A stretch of 64,000 nt of DNA from Nostoc sp. FACHB-152 (GCF_014697475.1 NZ_JACJRV010000019.1:33313-97312), one strand, 5' to 3'. Positions 55,101 through 63,721 are shown, counted from the first letter of the stretch. A program made the numbers and translations. Notes: generated by a model from the letters alone, not told the origin.

Positions 55101-56915
55101 GGCGGCGCGGTTGTTAGTCATATGATGGCATTCGGGATCGTGGGCAATCCAAACTGCTACAGGAATTGCCTCCAAAAATATTTCTAGTTCTTCGGCTCTG
55201 GCTCTGGCGAGGGCTTCACTGTCTTGGAGGGCGGCTTCGGTTTGCTTGCGCTCTGTAATATCTATCACGTTCACAATCCGATACAGTAGATTTCCCTGCT
55301 CATCTTTGACAGTAGTTACATCGATGAAGACTGGAAATACTGTTCCATCTTTGCGAAGATGCTGCGATTCAAAAGCTAGGTGTCCTGTCTCTCCAACCTG
55401 TTGCATAAATGTAAGCACCTGGGTATGGCACTCAGGCGGAAACAAATCTAAAATAGGCTTGCCCAGCAGTTCTTCAACTCTATAATCATGCATTCGCGCA
55501 AAAGCCGGATTAATTAATTCGATTACAGAACCTCTGCTAATTGCTAAGGCGTGTTCGGCAAATTGAAAAATATCTTTATATTTTTGTAAGTCTGCTTCTG
55601 CTTGTTTGCGCTCGGTAATATCAATTGCCATTGTCATCACCATACTTCTAGAATCAGGCAGTTTACCTAATGGAGCCGAATAAAAGTCCCAAATACGTGT
55701 TTCTCCGGTGTTAGTTCTAACTGGATGCTCTCCCTGAGGAGTGCGTTCTGTCAGTTGATATAAACGAGCGATCGCACCTCGCATTTGTTCTTGACGCATA
55801 CCATAAGCTTTTTCTGTCCAATCTGCGATCGTCGGGATTTCTTCGGGGCGATACCCGGTAATTTCTGTCCAAGCATGATTAATTTGGAGAATTTCTCCAT
55901 TTTCGGCGTGCAGGATAATCGGCAAAGGTGCATCCAGAATCGCGCGCCGAAAACGTTCTTCACTCTCGCGTAAAGCATTTGTGCGTTCTTGGACTCGCTG
56001 TTCTAGTTGAGCATAACTATTTCTCAAGGCTGACTCTGCTTGTTGACGTTGGATATCTACTCGGTAGAGATGTTTTGTGCAATACCAAGTTAACTCCATA
56101 AAGGCAACTATATTACCCGTCACATGGAAAGAAAGCCCTAAAGAATCACCAAACCAGCCAAGCCTTTCGCCCAGCAAACACAGCCATCCTAACCCAAAGG
56201 GAACAGCAAACGCCGCAGGTATTAACGCTCTAGCTGTAATGCCACCTGCGGTATTGCTGACAAAGAGACTCATGAATCCTCTATCGGAAGTTACTAACAA
56301 TATGCCAATCGAGAGTAGCAAAAATGCGATCGCAGTATGCAGGGCAAAATAAATATAAAGTCCTAAACCAAATATTGGTTTCACTCCATAGGTGTAACCA
56401 ATGACAATTTGCAGATCGATTAAGGCTGTGCTGAGTGCTACCCCTTGAATCAGTCGGTAAGGTACAATTCTGCCAGTCAAGAGCAACAAAGCAGTCCCAA
56501 GTAGGATAAAGTGGGATGCTGATAAGGCTGACATCCTGCCTGGGCTAGAGGTGGCAATGGCTCCTGGTGCTTCTGGAAATAGCAGTTGATCTATGCCCAG
56601 ATTCCAGCCGAACACATACTCACTCAGAGTCAATATTCCTAAGATGGTCGCAACCAAGGCGCAACCTTTAACCAACTGCCGTTGAAGTTTTCTGGTTGAT
56701 TGTAAAAAATATAACCCTAAACCCGACAACACAAAGCCAACTGCTGTATTGGCTTTCATCGCCACCCACTGAGGCAAAATCCCCTTGAAAACCTCAATGT
56801 CAAATGCCCAACCAAGCAGTACAAGACATCCGATAAAAACAACACCAAGGCCGCAAACCTGGGAAGTCGCTTTAAACGTAGCCAGAAGACGGCGATCGCA
56901 CTGAGCAATTTCCAT
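52188..56915 (-). CDS. Membrane-bound sensor histidine kinase with eight PAS domains
   Basis: 1,575 residues. The N-terminal 290 residues hold seven or so membrane helices (VCGLGVVFIGCLVLLGWAF, FHVTGNIVAFMELTWYC), a MASE-like sensor, followed by a coiled linker. Then come eight PAS/PAC units between about 310 and 1310, for example RAILDAPLPIILHAENGEIL, ELTYEAIIVRDQQGAITYWN and RATFNQAAVGIAHVALDGRW. HisKA carries FAYTVSHDLRSPLRAIRGLI near residue 1363, and HATPase has NALKYVSAG, IADNGIGIES and GSGVGLAIVQKG. There is no receiver; the two stand-alone receivers downstream fill that role. PAS 1 and 4 are almost identical. The ligand is unknown. Confidence 0.92.
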   Translation of the reverse strand: MEIAQCDRRLLATFKATSQVCGLGVVFIGCLVLLGWAFDIEVFKGILPQWVAMKANTAVGFVLSGLGLYFLQSTRKLQRQLVKGCALVATILGILTLSEYVFGWNLGIDQLLFPEAPGAIATSSPGRMSALSASHFILLGTALLLLTGRIVPYRLIQGVALSTALIDLQIVIGYTYGVKPIFGLGLYIYFALHTAIAFLLLSIGILLVTSDRGFMSLFVSNTAGGITARALIPAAFAVPFGLGWLCLLGERLGWFGDSLGLSFHVTGNIVAFMELTWYCTKHLYRVDIQRQQAESALRNSYAQLEQRVQERTNALRESEERFRRAILDAPLPIILHAENGEILQINHAWTEITGYRPEEIPTIADWTEKAYGMRQEQMRGAIARLYQLTERTPQGEHPVRTNTGETRIWDFYSAPLGKLPDSRSMVMTMAIDITERKQAEADLQKYKDIFQFAEHALAISRGSVIELINPAFARMHDYRVEELLGKPILDLFPPECHTQVLTFMQQVGETGHLAFESQHLRKDGTVFPVFIDVTTVKDEQGNLLYRIVNVIDITERKQTEAALQDSEALARARAEELEIFLEAIPVAVWIAHDPECHHMTNNRAAYAMMRRQPGLIMTATPASGEYPFDFQIQKNGKDIPPNELPMQKAARTRQSVEAEFEFVFNDGEVKFLDSRSVPLLDHAGNVRGVIGAFWDVTELRTALSLRQQAEERFSRAILDAPLPIMLHTEDGEVLQLNHAWTEISGYSIEDTPTIEAWVNRAYRSNKEQVQVLANIASIFPLQGKTQIGEYSITTHTGENRIWDFHAAPVGQLPDGRKLIIATAIDITERKQAENERNQFFNLSLDMMCIAGVDGYFKQVNPAWSKILGYGKEELLAEPYLNFVHPEDQLQTSVEAKNHAGGTPSDTFENRYRCKDGSYKWLEWKTFASHDTNSLYAVARDVTERKQVQHKLEEQAATLQRQADLLELTYEAIIVRDQQGAITYWNRGAETMYGWQREEAIGRVTHSLLQTQTPAGIDLDQVVMEQERWQGELIHTCKDDQKMIVESRQVLIRDQQGKPTGFLEVNRDITERKRIEQEQQMLVSIVENSPDFIGTANLDGGVTYLNPAGRAMIGLSATAPINHMQVPDFHPPEYQELILNQVLPTIMKQGYWEGENLLRNSSTQEVIPILQIAFINRDRTTGQPLSLATISRDIRERKQAEKKLRASEERFRATFNQAAVGIAHVALDGRWLRVNQKLCDIVGYSYEEMRQKTFQEITHPDDLEVDLAYAQQLFAGEIQTYSMEKRYIHKDGSVIWIGLTASLLRKSEGTPDYFIGVVQDISDRKTAELAVKQLNETLEQRVQERTAQLAEVNQELKRFAYTVSHDLRSPLRAIRGLIEALVEDNGDQLDELGQEYAQHIADSAQRMDTLIQDLLAYSRLSQTQIQLQTVDLTTLMQDILVQLEPERQAKQAEITVAMPLPQVIGQRTILTQAIINILTNALKYVSAGVEPQIQIWAEKRENWIRIWIADNGIGIESEFQERIFGVFERLHGADTYSGSGVGLAIVQKGIERLKGRVGVESELGQGSRFWIELLQA

Positions 56916-57254
56916 AATATAAAAATCAGGGCTAGAAACTAGACAGTAGCAACTAGATAAGACAAATTTTTCTCTTTATTTATATAAAATAAATTTTAAA
57001 TTGCTAGCTAATATATTACTTACCTATATCAACCTTCGAGAATTGGACTTGAGGGTGATGGCAATTTATTATTAATGCAATTTAAATCCCTAAATTAAGA
57101 AATATAACGCCTGTTAACTATTATAATTAAATGTAAAATTTAAAATTACAAATATTTGCATTTATGTGATACTTTATTAAGTAATAATAACAATAATATT
57201 TTTGTTAAGTTACTGAAAGCAGTACGCTGAAAACAATTTCATGAGGAAACTTTA
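56916..57254. other. Intergenic region with divergent promoters
   Basis: Very AT-rich (57080-57200), between the minus-strand kinase and the plus-strand 125-residue gene. Both promoters should lie here. No repeat or RNA gene is recognised. Confidence 0.4.
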
Positions 57255-57632
57255 ATGGCAAAGTCAAACGGCGTTAAAAGTGAAACAACAGCACAGGAAT
57301 CTGCTTTAGTTTCAGAGGCTGACGATATAACTACAGAGCAAAATTCATCAGCAGCAGTTGAGGATAGCCAAGATATTGACAACATCTTGAACTCATTAAA
57401 AAGCTTACTAAGTAGTGTCGAAAAGCTGCAAAAAGTTCGGCAAGAAGTGGGCGATATCAAACCCTTAGTTAGCAGAATGCTCGATGGGGAGTTGGTAGGT
57501 GGTGAAGAACTAGAGCAACTTAAGACAGGTGTAAGTGGACTTTTTCGTCTGGTTCGTGCTTATGGTGATCATCAAGCAGCACTGGCTAAAGCACAATCTG
57601 CCAGAAATTTTCTAGACGAAATATTAAAGTAA
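57255..57632 (+). CDS. Small acidic unknown protein (125 aa)
   Basis: GAGGAAA lies about 6 bases before the ATG, a good ribosome site. Residues 1-40 are Ser/Glu/Ala-rich and disordered (ETTAQESALVSEADDITTEQ); the rest is helical (IDNILNSLKSLLSSVEKLQK, LEQLKTGVSGLFRLVRAYGD, LAKAQSARNFLDEILK). Heptads suggest a coiled coil that oligomerises. There is no signal peptide. A hairpin ending in a HIP1 site (57649-57685) follows. No family is recognised. Confidence 0.7.
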   Translation: MAKSNGVKSETTAQESALVSEADDITTEQNSSAAVEDSQDIDNILNSLKSLLSSVEKLQKVRQEVGDIKPLVSRMLDGELVGGEELEQLKTGVSGLFRLVRAYGDHQAALAKAQSARNFLDEILK

Positions 57633-57648
57633 CCTTAATTAGAGAAAT

Positions 57649-57683
57649 GATCGCTCCTATTAGCCTAAATTAGGGGAGCGATC
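57649..57683. terminator. Hairpin after the 125-aa gene
   Basis: GATCGCTCC and GGAGCGATC form a 9-bp stem with an inner CCTA/TAGG pairing; the right arm is part of a HIP1 site. There is no T-run, so termination is only likely. 57684-57917 has no gene. Confidence 0.45.
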
Positions 57684-57917
57684 GCTGCACAAACAAAAGT
57701 GGAACAAATACATAGTATGCTGTGTACAAATTCTCTCTTACTTACCCAAGATAGATTGCGTATATATCGTTAGACTGATATTACTTGGGTAGTTTAGTAC
57801 ACAATCAAAGTAAACTGACAGCAAAAATAACACCCTTTTATCTGTAATCAAGTTTGAATCATTTTGTCAATACCTTGAATTACTAAATCTTTTCCTCATT
57901 TAACTTTAAAGAATCTC

Positions 57918-58865
57918 ATGAAAGTTGAGACTGTTAGTATCAAGAATATTAAAGTTCAACAAAATAATATTTTACGAAGTATTTTTAACCTAGCTGTTAT
58001 TCCAAATCCAAACAAAACTCAAACAAAACAACTCACCCAAACGTTAGTTAAAACAGTAGCCACAATTGAACAAATCTGTTCTAACTTAAAAATAACCCCA
58101 GCAAATTTAACATCTTCATCTCGTCAAATTTATTCTTGGTGCAAATTTCTCACTGACGAAGATAACCTAAATCTGCACTTAATTAGCACTCATCGCGTGA
58201 GGCAAAATACGCAACAACTTCTCAAAGCACAAAGTCAAGATACTGCAGAAGTCATGATTGCACTGACTAATTTAGCAGGATTATATCAAGGTAAAAGGTC
58301 TAGCAAAATTGTAGATATCAAGATTAACGAAGGTTTTCTTCATGCATCAGAAGAAGTTTTGCAAGCCTTAGTGCAATGCAGTCTGTGTGGCAAAAATCAA
58401 CAAAGTACTCAACTCATCAGAGCATTTGCTGGTTCAGAAGAATATAGTTCTGTTCTCTTAGATTTAGATTTAATTGCTGAAGTCATTGCGGAAAATCCTC
58501 AAGGTAACTTTTATAACTTAAATAAATTATTTGACAAAGTTAACTATGAATATTTTGCTGCAAGGCTTGTAAAACCGCGTTTAGCTTGGAGTCAAATCAA
58601 AACTTATCGCAAATTTGGACACTATGAGCCAGCCAGAGATAGGGTAGTCATCAGTATGAGCCTTGATAGTGCTAAAGTCCCTCCGTTTGTGATTGAGTTT
58701 GTTTTATATCACGAATTACTACATAAGCACCACGGCACAAAGTGGGTAAATGGTAGAAGAATGGTTCATACCCCAGAGTTCCGTGTCGATGAGAAAAAGT
58801 TCAAATTATACCAACAAGCAGATGGCTGGTTGAAAGAACTTGTAGTAGGTGATAGGGAAAATTAA
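57918..58865 (+). CDS. SprT-like zinc metalloprotein
   Basis: 315 residues. The C-terminal part has a SprT-like pattern: FDKVNYEYFAARLVKPRLAW, YEPARDRVVISMSLD and the zinc motif YHELLHKHHGTKW (HExxH with a further His). The N-terminal 190 residues are helical (LTQTLVKTVATIEQICSNL, AEVMIALTNLAGLYQGKRSS) with a CSLC pair and no known domain. SprT-like proteins resemble Spartan-type proteases that cleave DNA-crosslinked proteins; activity here is unproven. Single gene with the unknown 224-residue gene 168 bases on. Confidence 0.75.
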   Translation: MKVETVSIKNIKVQQNNILRSIFNLAVIPNPNKTQTKQLTQTLVKTVATIEQICSNLKITPANLTSSSRQIYSWCKFLTDEDNLNLHLISTHRVRQNTQQLLKAQSQDTAEVMIALTNLAGLYQGKRSSKIVDIKINEGFLHASEEVLQALVQCSLCGKNQQSTQLIRAFAGSEEYSSVLLDLDLIAEVIAENPQGNFYNLNKLFDKVNYEYFAARLVKPRLAWSQIKTYRKFGHYEPARDRVVISMSLDSAKVPPFVIEFVLYHELLHKHHGTKWVNGRRMVHTPEFRVDEKKFKLYQQADGWLKELVVGDREN

Positions 58866-58884
58866 ACCAACGTGAAACCCGCCT

Positions 58885-58913
58885 GTAGAGACGTAGCAAT
58901 GCTACGTCTCTAC
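58885..58913. terminator. Hairpin after the SprT-like gene
   Basis: GTAGAGACGTAGC AAT GCTACGTCTCTAC, a perfect 13-bp stem followed by AAAATTT. The sequence is a common dispersed repeat in cyanobacteria and a likely terminator. Confidence 0.65.
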
Positions 58914-59032
58914 AAAATTTATATATTCTTAGGGGTTTTTCTCAGAATTTAGTAGTACAATTGTTCTAGTAATAGACTTCTCAGCAATGCTTCGCTTCTA
59001 CGAAGCCTCAACGAGATCCATACATCAATACT

Positions 59033-59707
59033 ATGATGACACCATTACAGGGTATAGTTGCAGCCCAAGTGAATTCTCCAACAATCACCCAATCTAAGTT
59101 TGAGAAATCCACTGAACACAAAGCTAATCGTGCAAAGAGCGTTAACGCAGAAAATCTGACGTTTCAAAGACTCACGGATGTTACTAAGGCAATTTTGCAT
59201 CATGCCTTTTGGTTAGCTGAACAAAAAAACAAACTTTCTTTGCAAGATTATAAAAAGTTACTGCAAGAACAGGGTTGGCAAGGCGAGGAAAAGAAGTATC
59301 TGAAGATTGCAGCAGCATTTCAGAAATTTTCACCGCAAGATATTGCCCAGGTTGAGCCGAGAACGATATATCAGTTAGCAGAAAACAGCAAGAAGTACCA
59401 AAAGGTTATCAATCGGCTACTAGATTTAAGCATTATTAATCAAGAAAGTGTGCGCGGCTTGATTAAAAAGCAGCGTACAAGCAAAACAGCTAGGTATGAA
59501 AAGCCAAGTATTTGGCGACGGACAAAAAATGGTGGGAGATACTGTCAAATTCCGCCTATTCATGAACCTAACGAGCAGACTGGTGTGATTTTGCAACGGA
59601 TGATGGATGAAGAAGGATTAAGCGCACAGAATATTGTGGCAGAAGCGATCGCACTACGACAAGCATATAAAGCAGGACAATTAGTAAGAACCGAAGATCA
59701 CAATTAA
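59033..59707 (+). CDS. Unknown helical protein (224 aa)
   Basis: Starts MMTPLQGIVAAQVNSPTITQ. The main part is helical: LTFQRLTDVTKAILHHAFWL, LSLQDYKKLLQEQGWQGEEK, AKYLKIAAAFQKFSPQDIAQ-like and IYQLAENSKKYQKVINRLLD. After a basic hinge (LIKKQRTSKTARYEKPSIWRRT) it ends with a Leu-rich helix (VILQRMMDEEGLSAQNIVAE). The basic hinge and the ILQRMMDEEG segment hint at nucleic-acid binding. There is no signal peptide. The family is not recognised; similar proteins seem frequent in accessory cyanobacterial DNA. Confidence 0.65.
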   Translation: MMTPLQGIVAAQVNSPTITQSKFEKSTEHKANRAKSVNAENLTFQRLTDVTKAILHHAFWLAEQKNKLSLQDYKKLLQEQGWQGEEKKYLKIAAAFQKFSPQDIAQVEPRTIYQLAENSKKYQKVINRLLDLSIINQESVRGLIKKQRTSKTARYEKPSIWRRTKNGGRYCQIPPIHEPNEQTGVILQRMMDEEGLSAQNIVAEAIALRQAYKAGQLVRTEDHN

Positions 59708-59766
59708 ATTTTCCGAGACAATAGAGTTGTACTTGAGCATGGGTGCAATCGCTCACTACCTCAACT

Positions 59767-60789
59767 ATGACTAATACCAAAACTAAGAAAAAAGGCAAGT
59801 CCTTGCCACCAAAACTAATCATCGGTTTGGGCAAGTTTGTGTGGACAACTCTTTGGCATCTGATGATGTCTCGACTTGCCCCCCGTAATAAATTAGGCGA
59901 ATACATTCGTCCTGATAGCCAGTTTAGAAACTTTGTTAGTTCAGCAGCAGATAATACTTACCAGCCAGCAAAAGGACGTTACAAACTTTATGTTGGCTTG
60001 GGTTGCCCTTGGGCGCACCGCACACTAGTTGTCAGGACACTCAAAGGGCTAGAAGATGTAATATCAGTAGCCATTGTTGAGCCTTCTGCGACTACTGGGG
60101 GTTGGGTATTCACCAGCGAAGAGGAAGGTTGCCAAACTCTACCCCAATTATATGAACTTGCTCAACCTGGCTACACTGGGCGCAGTACAGTACCAGTGTT
60201 ATGGGATACCCAAACCAAGACAATTGTAAATAATGAGAGTGCAGAGATTATTGTCATGCTGAACTCAGAATTTAACGAGTTTGCAGCCAACCCGACATTA
60301 AATCTTTACCCAAAAGAATTACAAGAGAAAATTGACTGGTGGAATCAAAAAATTTACACAAGCGTTAATAATGGCGTGTATCGTTGTGGCTTTGCCCAAA
60401 CTCAAGAAGCTTATAACAAAGTCTGTGACGAACTTTTCAATACTCTTGATGAAATTGACGCAGCTTTAAATACAAGTCGCTACCTTTGTGGAAACAATGT
60501 CACGTTAGCAGATGTGCGTCTATTTACAACGCTTTTTCGGTTTGACATTGTGTATTATGGCTTGTTTAAGTGTAACCGCCGCCGAATTCAAGACTATCCA
60601 AATCTCGGAGCATATTTACGCGACTTGTATCAGCTGCCAGGGGTTGCCAACACTTGCGATTTAGAAAGTGTCAAGCAAGACTATTATGGTAATCTTTTTC
60701 CTCTCAATCCTGGTGGGATTGTGCCTGCTGGCCCTGATATGGCATTTATATTAAAACCCCATCATCGTGAAACTATAGGGAAGAGTTAG
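59767..60789 (+). CDS. Xi-class glutathione transferase (glutathionyl-hydroquinone reductase)
   Basis: About 340 residues from the ATG at 59767; a GTG at 59743 is an alternative. The thioredoxin-fold part has GLGCPWAHRTLVVRTLKGLE, with catalytic Cys (about residue 80) in CPWAHR, and STVPVLWDTQTKTIVNNESA. The C-terminal helical part has GFAQTQEAYNKVCDELFNTL, YLCGNNVTLADVRLFTTLFR and FDIVYYGLFKCNRRRIQDYP. CPWAHR and the NESAEI motif are those of Xi-class enzymes, which reduce glutathionyl-hydroquinones. The N-terminal residues 10-40 are basic and hydrophobic (LPPKLIIGLGKFVWTTLWHL), longer than usual, perhaps an anchor. The stop codon overlaps that of the convergent small gene. Confidence 0.9.
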   Translation: MTNTKTKKKGKSLPPKLIIGLGKFVWTTLWHLMMSRLAPRNKLGEYIRPDSQFRNFVSSAADNTYQPAKGRYKLYVGLGCPWAHRTLVVRTLKGLEDVISVAIVEPSATTGGWVFTSEEEGCQTLPQLYELAQPGYTGRSTVPVLWDTQTKTIVNNESAEIIVMLNSEFNEFAANPTLNLYPKELQEKIDWWNQKIYTSVNNGVYRCGFAQTQEAYNKVCDELFNTLDEIDAALNTSRYLCGNNVTLADVRLFTTLFRFDIVYYGLFKCNRRRIQDYPNLGAYLRDLYQLPGVANTCDLESVKQDYYGNLFPLNPGGIVPAGPDMAFILKPHHRETIGKS

Positions 60790-61016
60790 CCAGCACTTAA
60801 ATTAGCAATCGTGATTTGCTGTTCTCCCAGGTTTTCTTCATTCCCATCATCAAAAGGCTGGGAAGTAGAAGCATCAGCATTTTCAGAATTATGAACAGAA
60901 TCGTTCAAGTCATTCAGATTTTCTGGGGCTTGTTTATCTCCTTCACTGCTGAACTGGCTGGGATCTACTGATTCATGGACTGATAAGTTAATTAGCTTGT
61001 CTTTTTCTTGAGTCAT
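60786..61016 (-). CDS. Small acidic unknown protein (76 aa)
   Basis: MTQEKDKLINLSVHESVDPS continues with a Ser/Asn/Asp/Glu-rich, disordered chain (NDLNDSVHNSENADASTSQP) and ends QQITIANLSAG. AGAGGTC lies about 9 bases before the ATG, which supports translation. The stop shares bases with the stop of the glutathione transferase on the other strand (TTAG at 60786-60789). The family is unknown. It could be a peptide precursor or a disordered accessory protein; no maturation gene is adjacent. Confidence 0.6.
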   Translation of the reverse strand: MTQEKDKLINLSVHESVDPSQFSSEGDKQAPENLNDLNDSVHNSENADASTSQPFDDGNEENLGEQQITIANLSAG

Positions 61017-61331
61017 TTTGACCTCTGAAATAAACTTACATAGGTTAACTACTTATATAAGTTAATTTGTGATGCGGATAACTATCCTCTGACAATTGGT
61101 GTAGATATTTAAATCGTAAGTACCAGCTAATAGGTTAAGATTTTTGATTTAGCGATCGCTTGATATATAAGATTCACATTTGATTTTGCAAAGTTAGGTA
61201 TATTTCTACTTGCCTAATTTGCTATTGTTCTAACTATGTTCAGTAAAATGCAATAGCAGATATGATGGCTCTGGAACGTTTGCAAAAGTAAGGTTAAAAT
61301 CGCAAGCAAAGCTAAAATTTAAAATCGAGTT
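61017..61331. other. Intergenic region
   Basis: One HIP1 site near 61152. It should contain the divergent promoters of the small acidic gene and the membrane protein gene. No other feature is seen. Confidence 0.4.
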
Positions 61332-61820
61332 ATGAAAACTGCTGAAAAATTAGCGGCGGGTTGGCTACTGACACTCGGATTCATGTTTTTGACACAATCA
61401 GTCTGTGCGGTAGTTGAAAAAAGTAAGATTTTTCAGGACATTTCATCAGGGGATGATACACACTTAGTAGTCGATATACCCAATGTAGAAGCTGCTAATT
61501 ATTTGGATGCAGTAGCAAAAGATAGTTTTATTTTTGGCGTGCCAACAATGGTTTTAGGTGGATGGTTAAGCCTGTCTTTGTATCGTCAAAGCAAAAAAGA
61601 ACAAAAAGCACTTCAGCAACAAACCAGCGATCGCTTACAATCGACTTTTTATCAAATGCTACAACAAAATAATGGCAGAGTCACTGTTTTAGGCTTTGCT
61701 ATGCAATCACAGCTACCTGCACCTGTCGCTAGAGAATTTTTAGACGAGAAAGCTAAAGAATTCAACGCGAATTTTAAAGTGACTGAAGAAGGCGCAGTAT
61801 CATACCATTTTGATATCTAA
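61332..61820 (+). CDS. Small membrane protein, unknown function (162 aa)
   Basis: Two membrane helices, residues about 8-28 (LAAGWLLTLGFMFLTQSVCA) and about 68-86 (FIFGVPTMVLGGWLSLSLY), enclose an acidic loop. A cytoplasmic part from about residue 88 is coiled and then folded (SKKEQKALQQQTSDRLQSTF, VTVLGFAMQSQLPAPVAREF, EEGAVSYHFDI). The latter could be a winged-helix-like module (GRVTVLGFAMQSQLPAPVAR followed by a helix), but this is weak. It precedes the DUF423 gene by 20 bases, so the two are probably cotranscribed. Confidence 0.7.
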   Translation: MKTAEKLAAGWLLTLGFMFLTQSVCAVVEKSKIFQDISSGDDTHLVVDIPNVEAANYLDAVAKDSFIFGVPTMVLGGWLSLSLYRQSKKEQKALQQQTSDRLQSTFYQMLQQNNGRVTVLGFAMQSQLPAPVAREFLDEKAKEFNANFKVTEEGAVSYHFDI

Positions 61821-61840
61821 TTGATTGGCAAATAATTCTA

Positions 61841-62221
61841 ATGGCGCAGATTTTTGTGAGTTTAGCTGCCGTTTTAGGTGGTTTGTCAGTGGCTGCTGGG
61901 GCGTTTGCTTCCCATGCTTTGCGAGATAAAATTAGTGAGCGATCGCTCGAAATATTTGAAACAGGCGCTCGCTACCAAATGTACCACGCTCTAGCACTGT
62001 TGCTAGTTGCCCTCCTCATCAGTCGTGTTGCATCTCCTCCCGCCACTTTAATAGCTAGTGCATGGCTATTTATTATTGGCATTGCTATTTTCTCTGGCAG
62101 CTTATACGCTTTGAGCTTAACTGGTGTGAAATATTTAGGCGCAATTACACCATTAGGCGGTGTAGGCTTGATTGCTGGTTGGGCTGCTTTAGCTGTTGCT
62201 GCTTGGAATCTAAAATTTTAA
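61841..62221 (+). CDS. DUF423 inner-membrane protein (YgdD-like)
   Basis: 126 residues with four predicted helices. VSLAAVLGGLSVAAGAFASH with the following ALRDKISERSLEIFETGARY and QMYHALALLL is the DUF423 signature, as are IFSGSLYALSLTG and ITPLGGVGLIAGWAAL. Length equals the family norm. Members are conserved inner-membrane proteins without an established role. It is placed 20 bases after the two-helix membrane protein. Confidence 0.93.
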   Translation: MAQIFVSLAAVLGGLSVAAGAFASHALRDKISERSLEIFETGARYQMYHALALLLVALLISRVASPPATLIASAWLFIIGIAIFSGSLYALSLTGVKYLGAITPLGGVGLIAGWAALAVAAWNLKF

Positions 62222-62326
62222 CAGTGAATCTTGAGATGCGATCGCCCTTATCTGCCATGATGGAGAGTAAAAGGCGATCGCTTTTGTCATTAACGAGACT
62301 TAAACAAAACTGAAAGACTAAAAAGG

Positions 62327-63670
62327 TTCAAGGGGCGACAATCACCTCTAAACCTAGCCAGCTAAGGATTTGGGAGGCACAGACCCTGTGAAAAAATTGG
62401 GTGCTGATTGAGAATGAACTGTATGAGGAGAGTAGACTTTTCTGTGGAGAGCGGTTTCGTGGTAAAAAAGAACGGTCTCGTAATTTGACCAAGACCGTCG
62501 TCATAATGCTGGCATCATTATACCAAAACTTCTGAGAAAAATACCTAAATAAAGGACAAGTTAATCACCCTGAAGATGTTGGTGTGGTCGTTACAGAATC
62601 AGAAACAGGTCAGGATAGAAAGACTAGCAGCAACCCTACCTTTACCTATACAACAAAATAGTCGTAGACGGCATATACAAAGGTTTTTAACACTGAATGC
62701 CTTGAGTGTAGTGTTGTTGTGGTTTCCCATCATTGAAGCAATAATTAACCAACACTTTAAAGTAGGGTCACAGCTAACTATTGCGATGGATAAAACGCAA
62801 TGGAGAGAAAATAACGTGTTAATGGTGAGTGTGATTTACCAAAAAAGAGCCTGGCCAATATATTGGTGTCTGCTAGGAAAAGATGGTAGCAGTAATCTAG
62901 AAGAACAACAAAAAGTATTACGCCCAGTAATTCGCTGATTAAAAAAATACAAACTAGTAATTATTGGGGATAGAGAATTTCACAGTGTGGAACTAGCGCA
63001 GTGGCTCCACAAGCAGAACCTGAGTTTTGTATTTCGTCAAAAAAAGGATACTACTTTTCGGAAGAAAAGACAGAAATTCCAGCCTTTAAGTAGTATTGAG
63101 ATTTATCCTGGTGTTCGCTCCTTTTATACCGACGTTAAAGTTACTCAAAAAAAAGGTTTTGGTTGCTTCAATTTAGCTGTTTATTGGAAAAGGAAATATA
63201 GGGGAAAGCAAGATAAGGAAGCTTGGTATTTATTAACTAATTTACCTGATTTAAACACTGCCCTCAAAATATATGCTCAACGTTTTGGGATTGAAGCAAT
63301 GTTCAAAGATTGTAAAACTGGCGGTTACAATTTGGAAAGTTCTCAAGCCAGGCCTGATAGACTTGTACGAATAATATTCTTAATCGCTTTGGCTATGACC
63401 AGTGCTTGGTTACATCTGCAAAGAACTAAATTTCAAAAACAACAATCTTATATTTGTCGCCAAGAAGAAAAAAATAGAACCCAGAAGCGTCACAGTAATT
63501 TCTGGATAGGTTTATATGGTTTCAACTGGATAGAAGCAATGCAAGGGTGTCAAGCATGGGTCGAGGAAATGGTCAGTTTCATTCGCCATAAGCAGGCATA
63601 TTATCATCGAGGTTTAAGGGCTATGAAACTTATACAGCAAGCACTTTAGGGAGCTTGTCGCCCCTTGAAG
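62327..63670 (+). mobile_element. Complete IS4-family-type insertion sequence, inactive
   Basis: The ends are perfect 15-bp inverted repeats, TTCAAGGGGCGACAA (62327-62341) and TTGTCGCCCCTTGAA (63655-63669). The element is flanked by an 8-bp direct repeat TAAAAAGG (62319-62326 and 63671-63678), a target duplication of the size known for some IS4-type elements. It is about 1.34 kb long and holds one transposase frame, broken three times. It inserted near the 3' end of an rRNA operon. Confidence 0.85.
62506..63649 (+). pseudogene. IS4-family transposase with two TGA stops and one frameshift
   Basis: From the ATG at 62506: MLASLYQNF, TGA at 62533, EKYLNKGQ, then a one-base insertion near 62560, after which LITLKMLVWSLQNQKQVRIE continues to VLRPVIR. 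A second TGA at 62936 interrupts, and the same frame goes on LKKYKLVIIGDREFHSVELA, ... YRGKQDKEAWYLLTNLPDLN, AQRFGIEAMFKDCKTGGYNL. The DDE residues are present: Asp in TIAMDKTQW, Asp in IIGDREF and Glu in the Y-x2-R-x3-E-x6-K-type motif RFGIEAMFKDCK. Correcting the three changes would give about 380 residues. It is not active as it stands. Confidence 0.85.
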
Positions 63671-63721
63671 TAAAAAGGATATAATGCTTAATTAGCATAG
63701 GTTTCACATTGAAAAAAGCTC

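Noticed and set aside
62576..62938. Separate 120-residue gene
   Set aside because: It is the first half of the broken IS4-type transposase; the same frame continues after the TGA at 62936.
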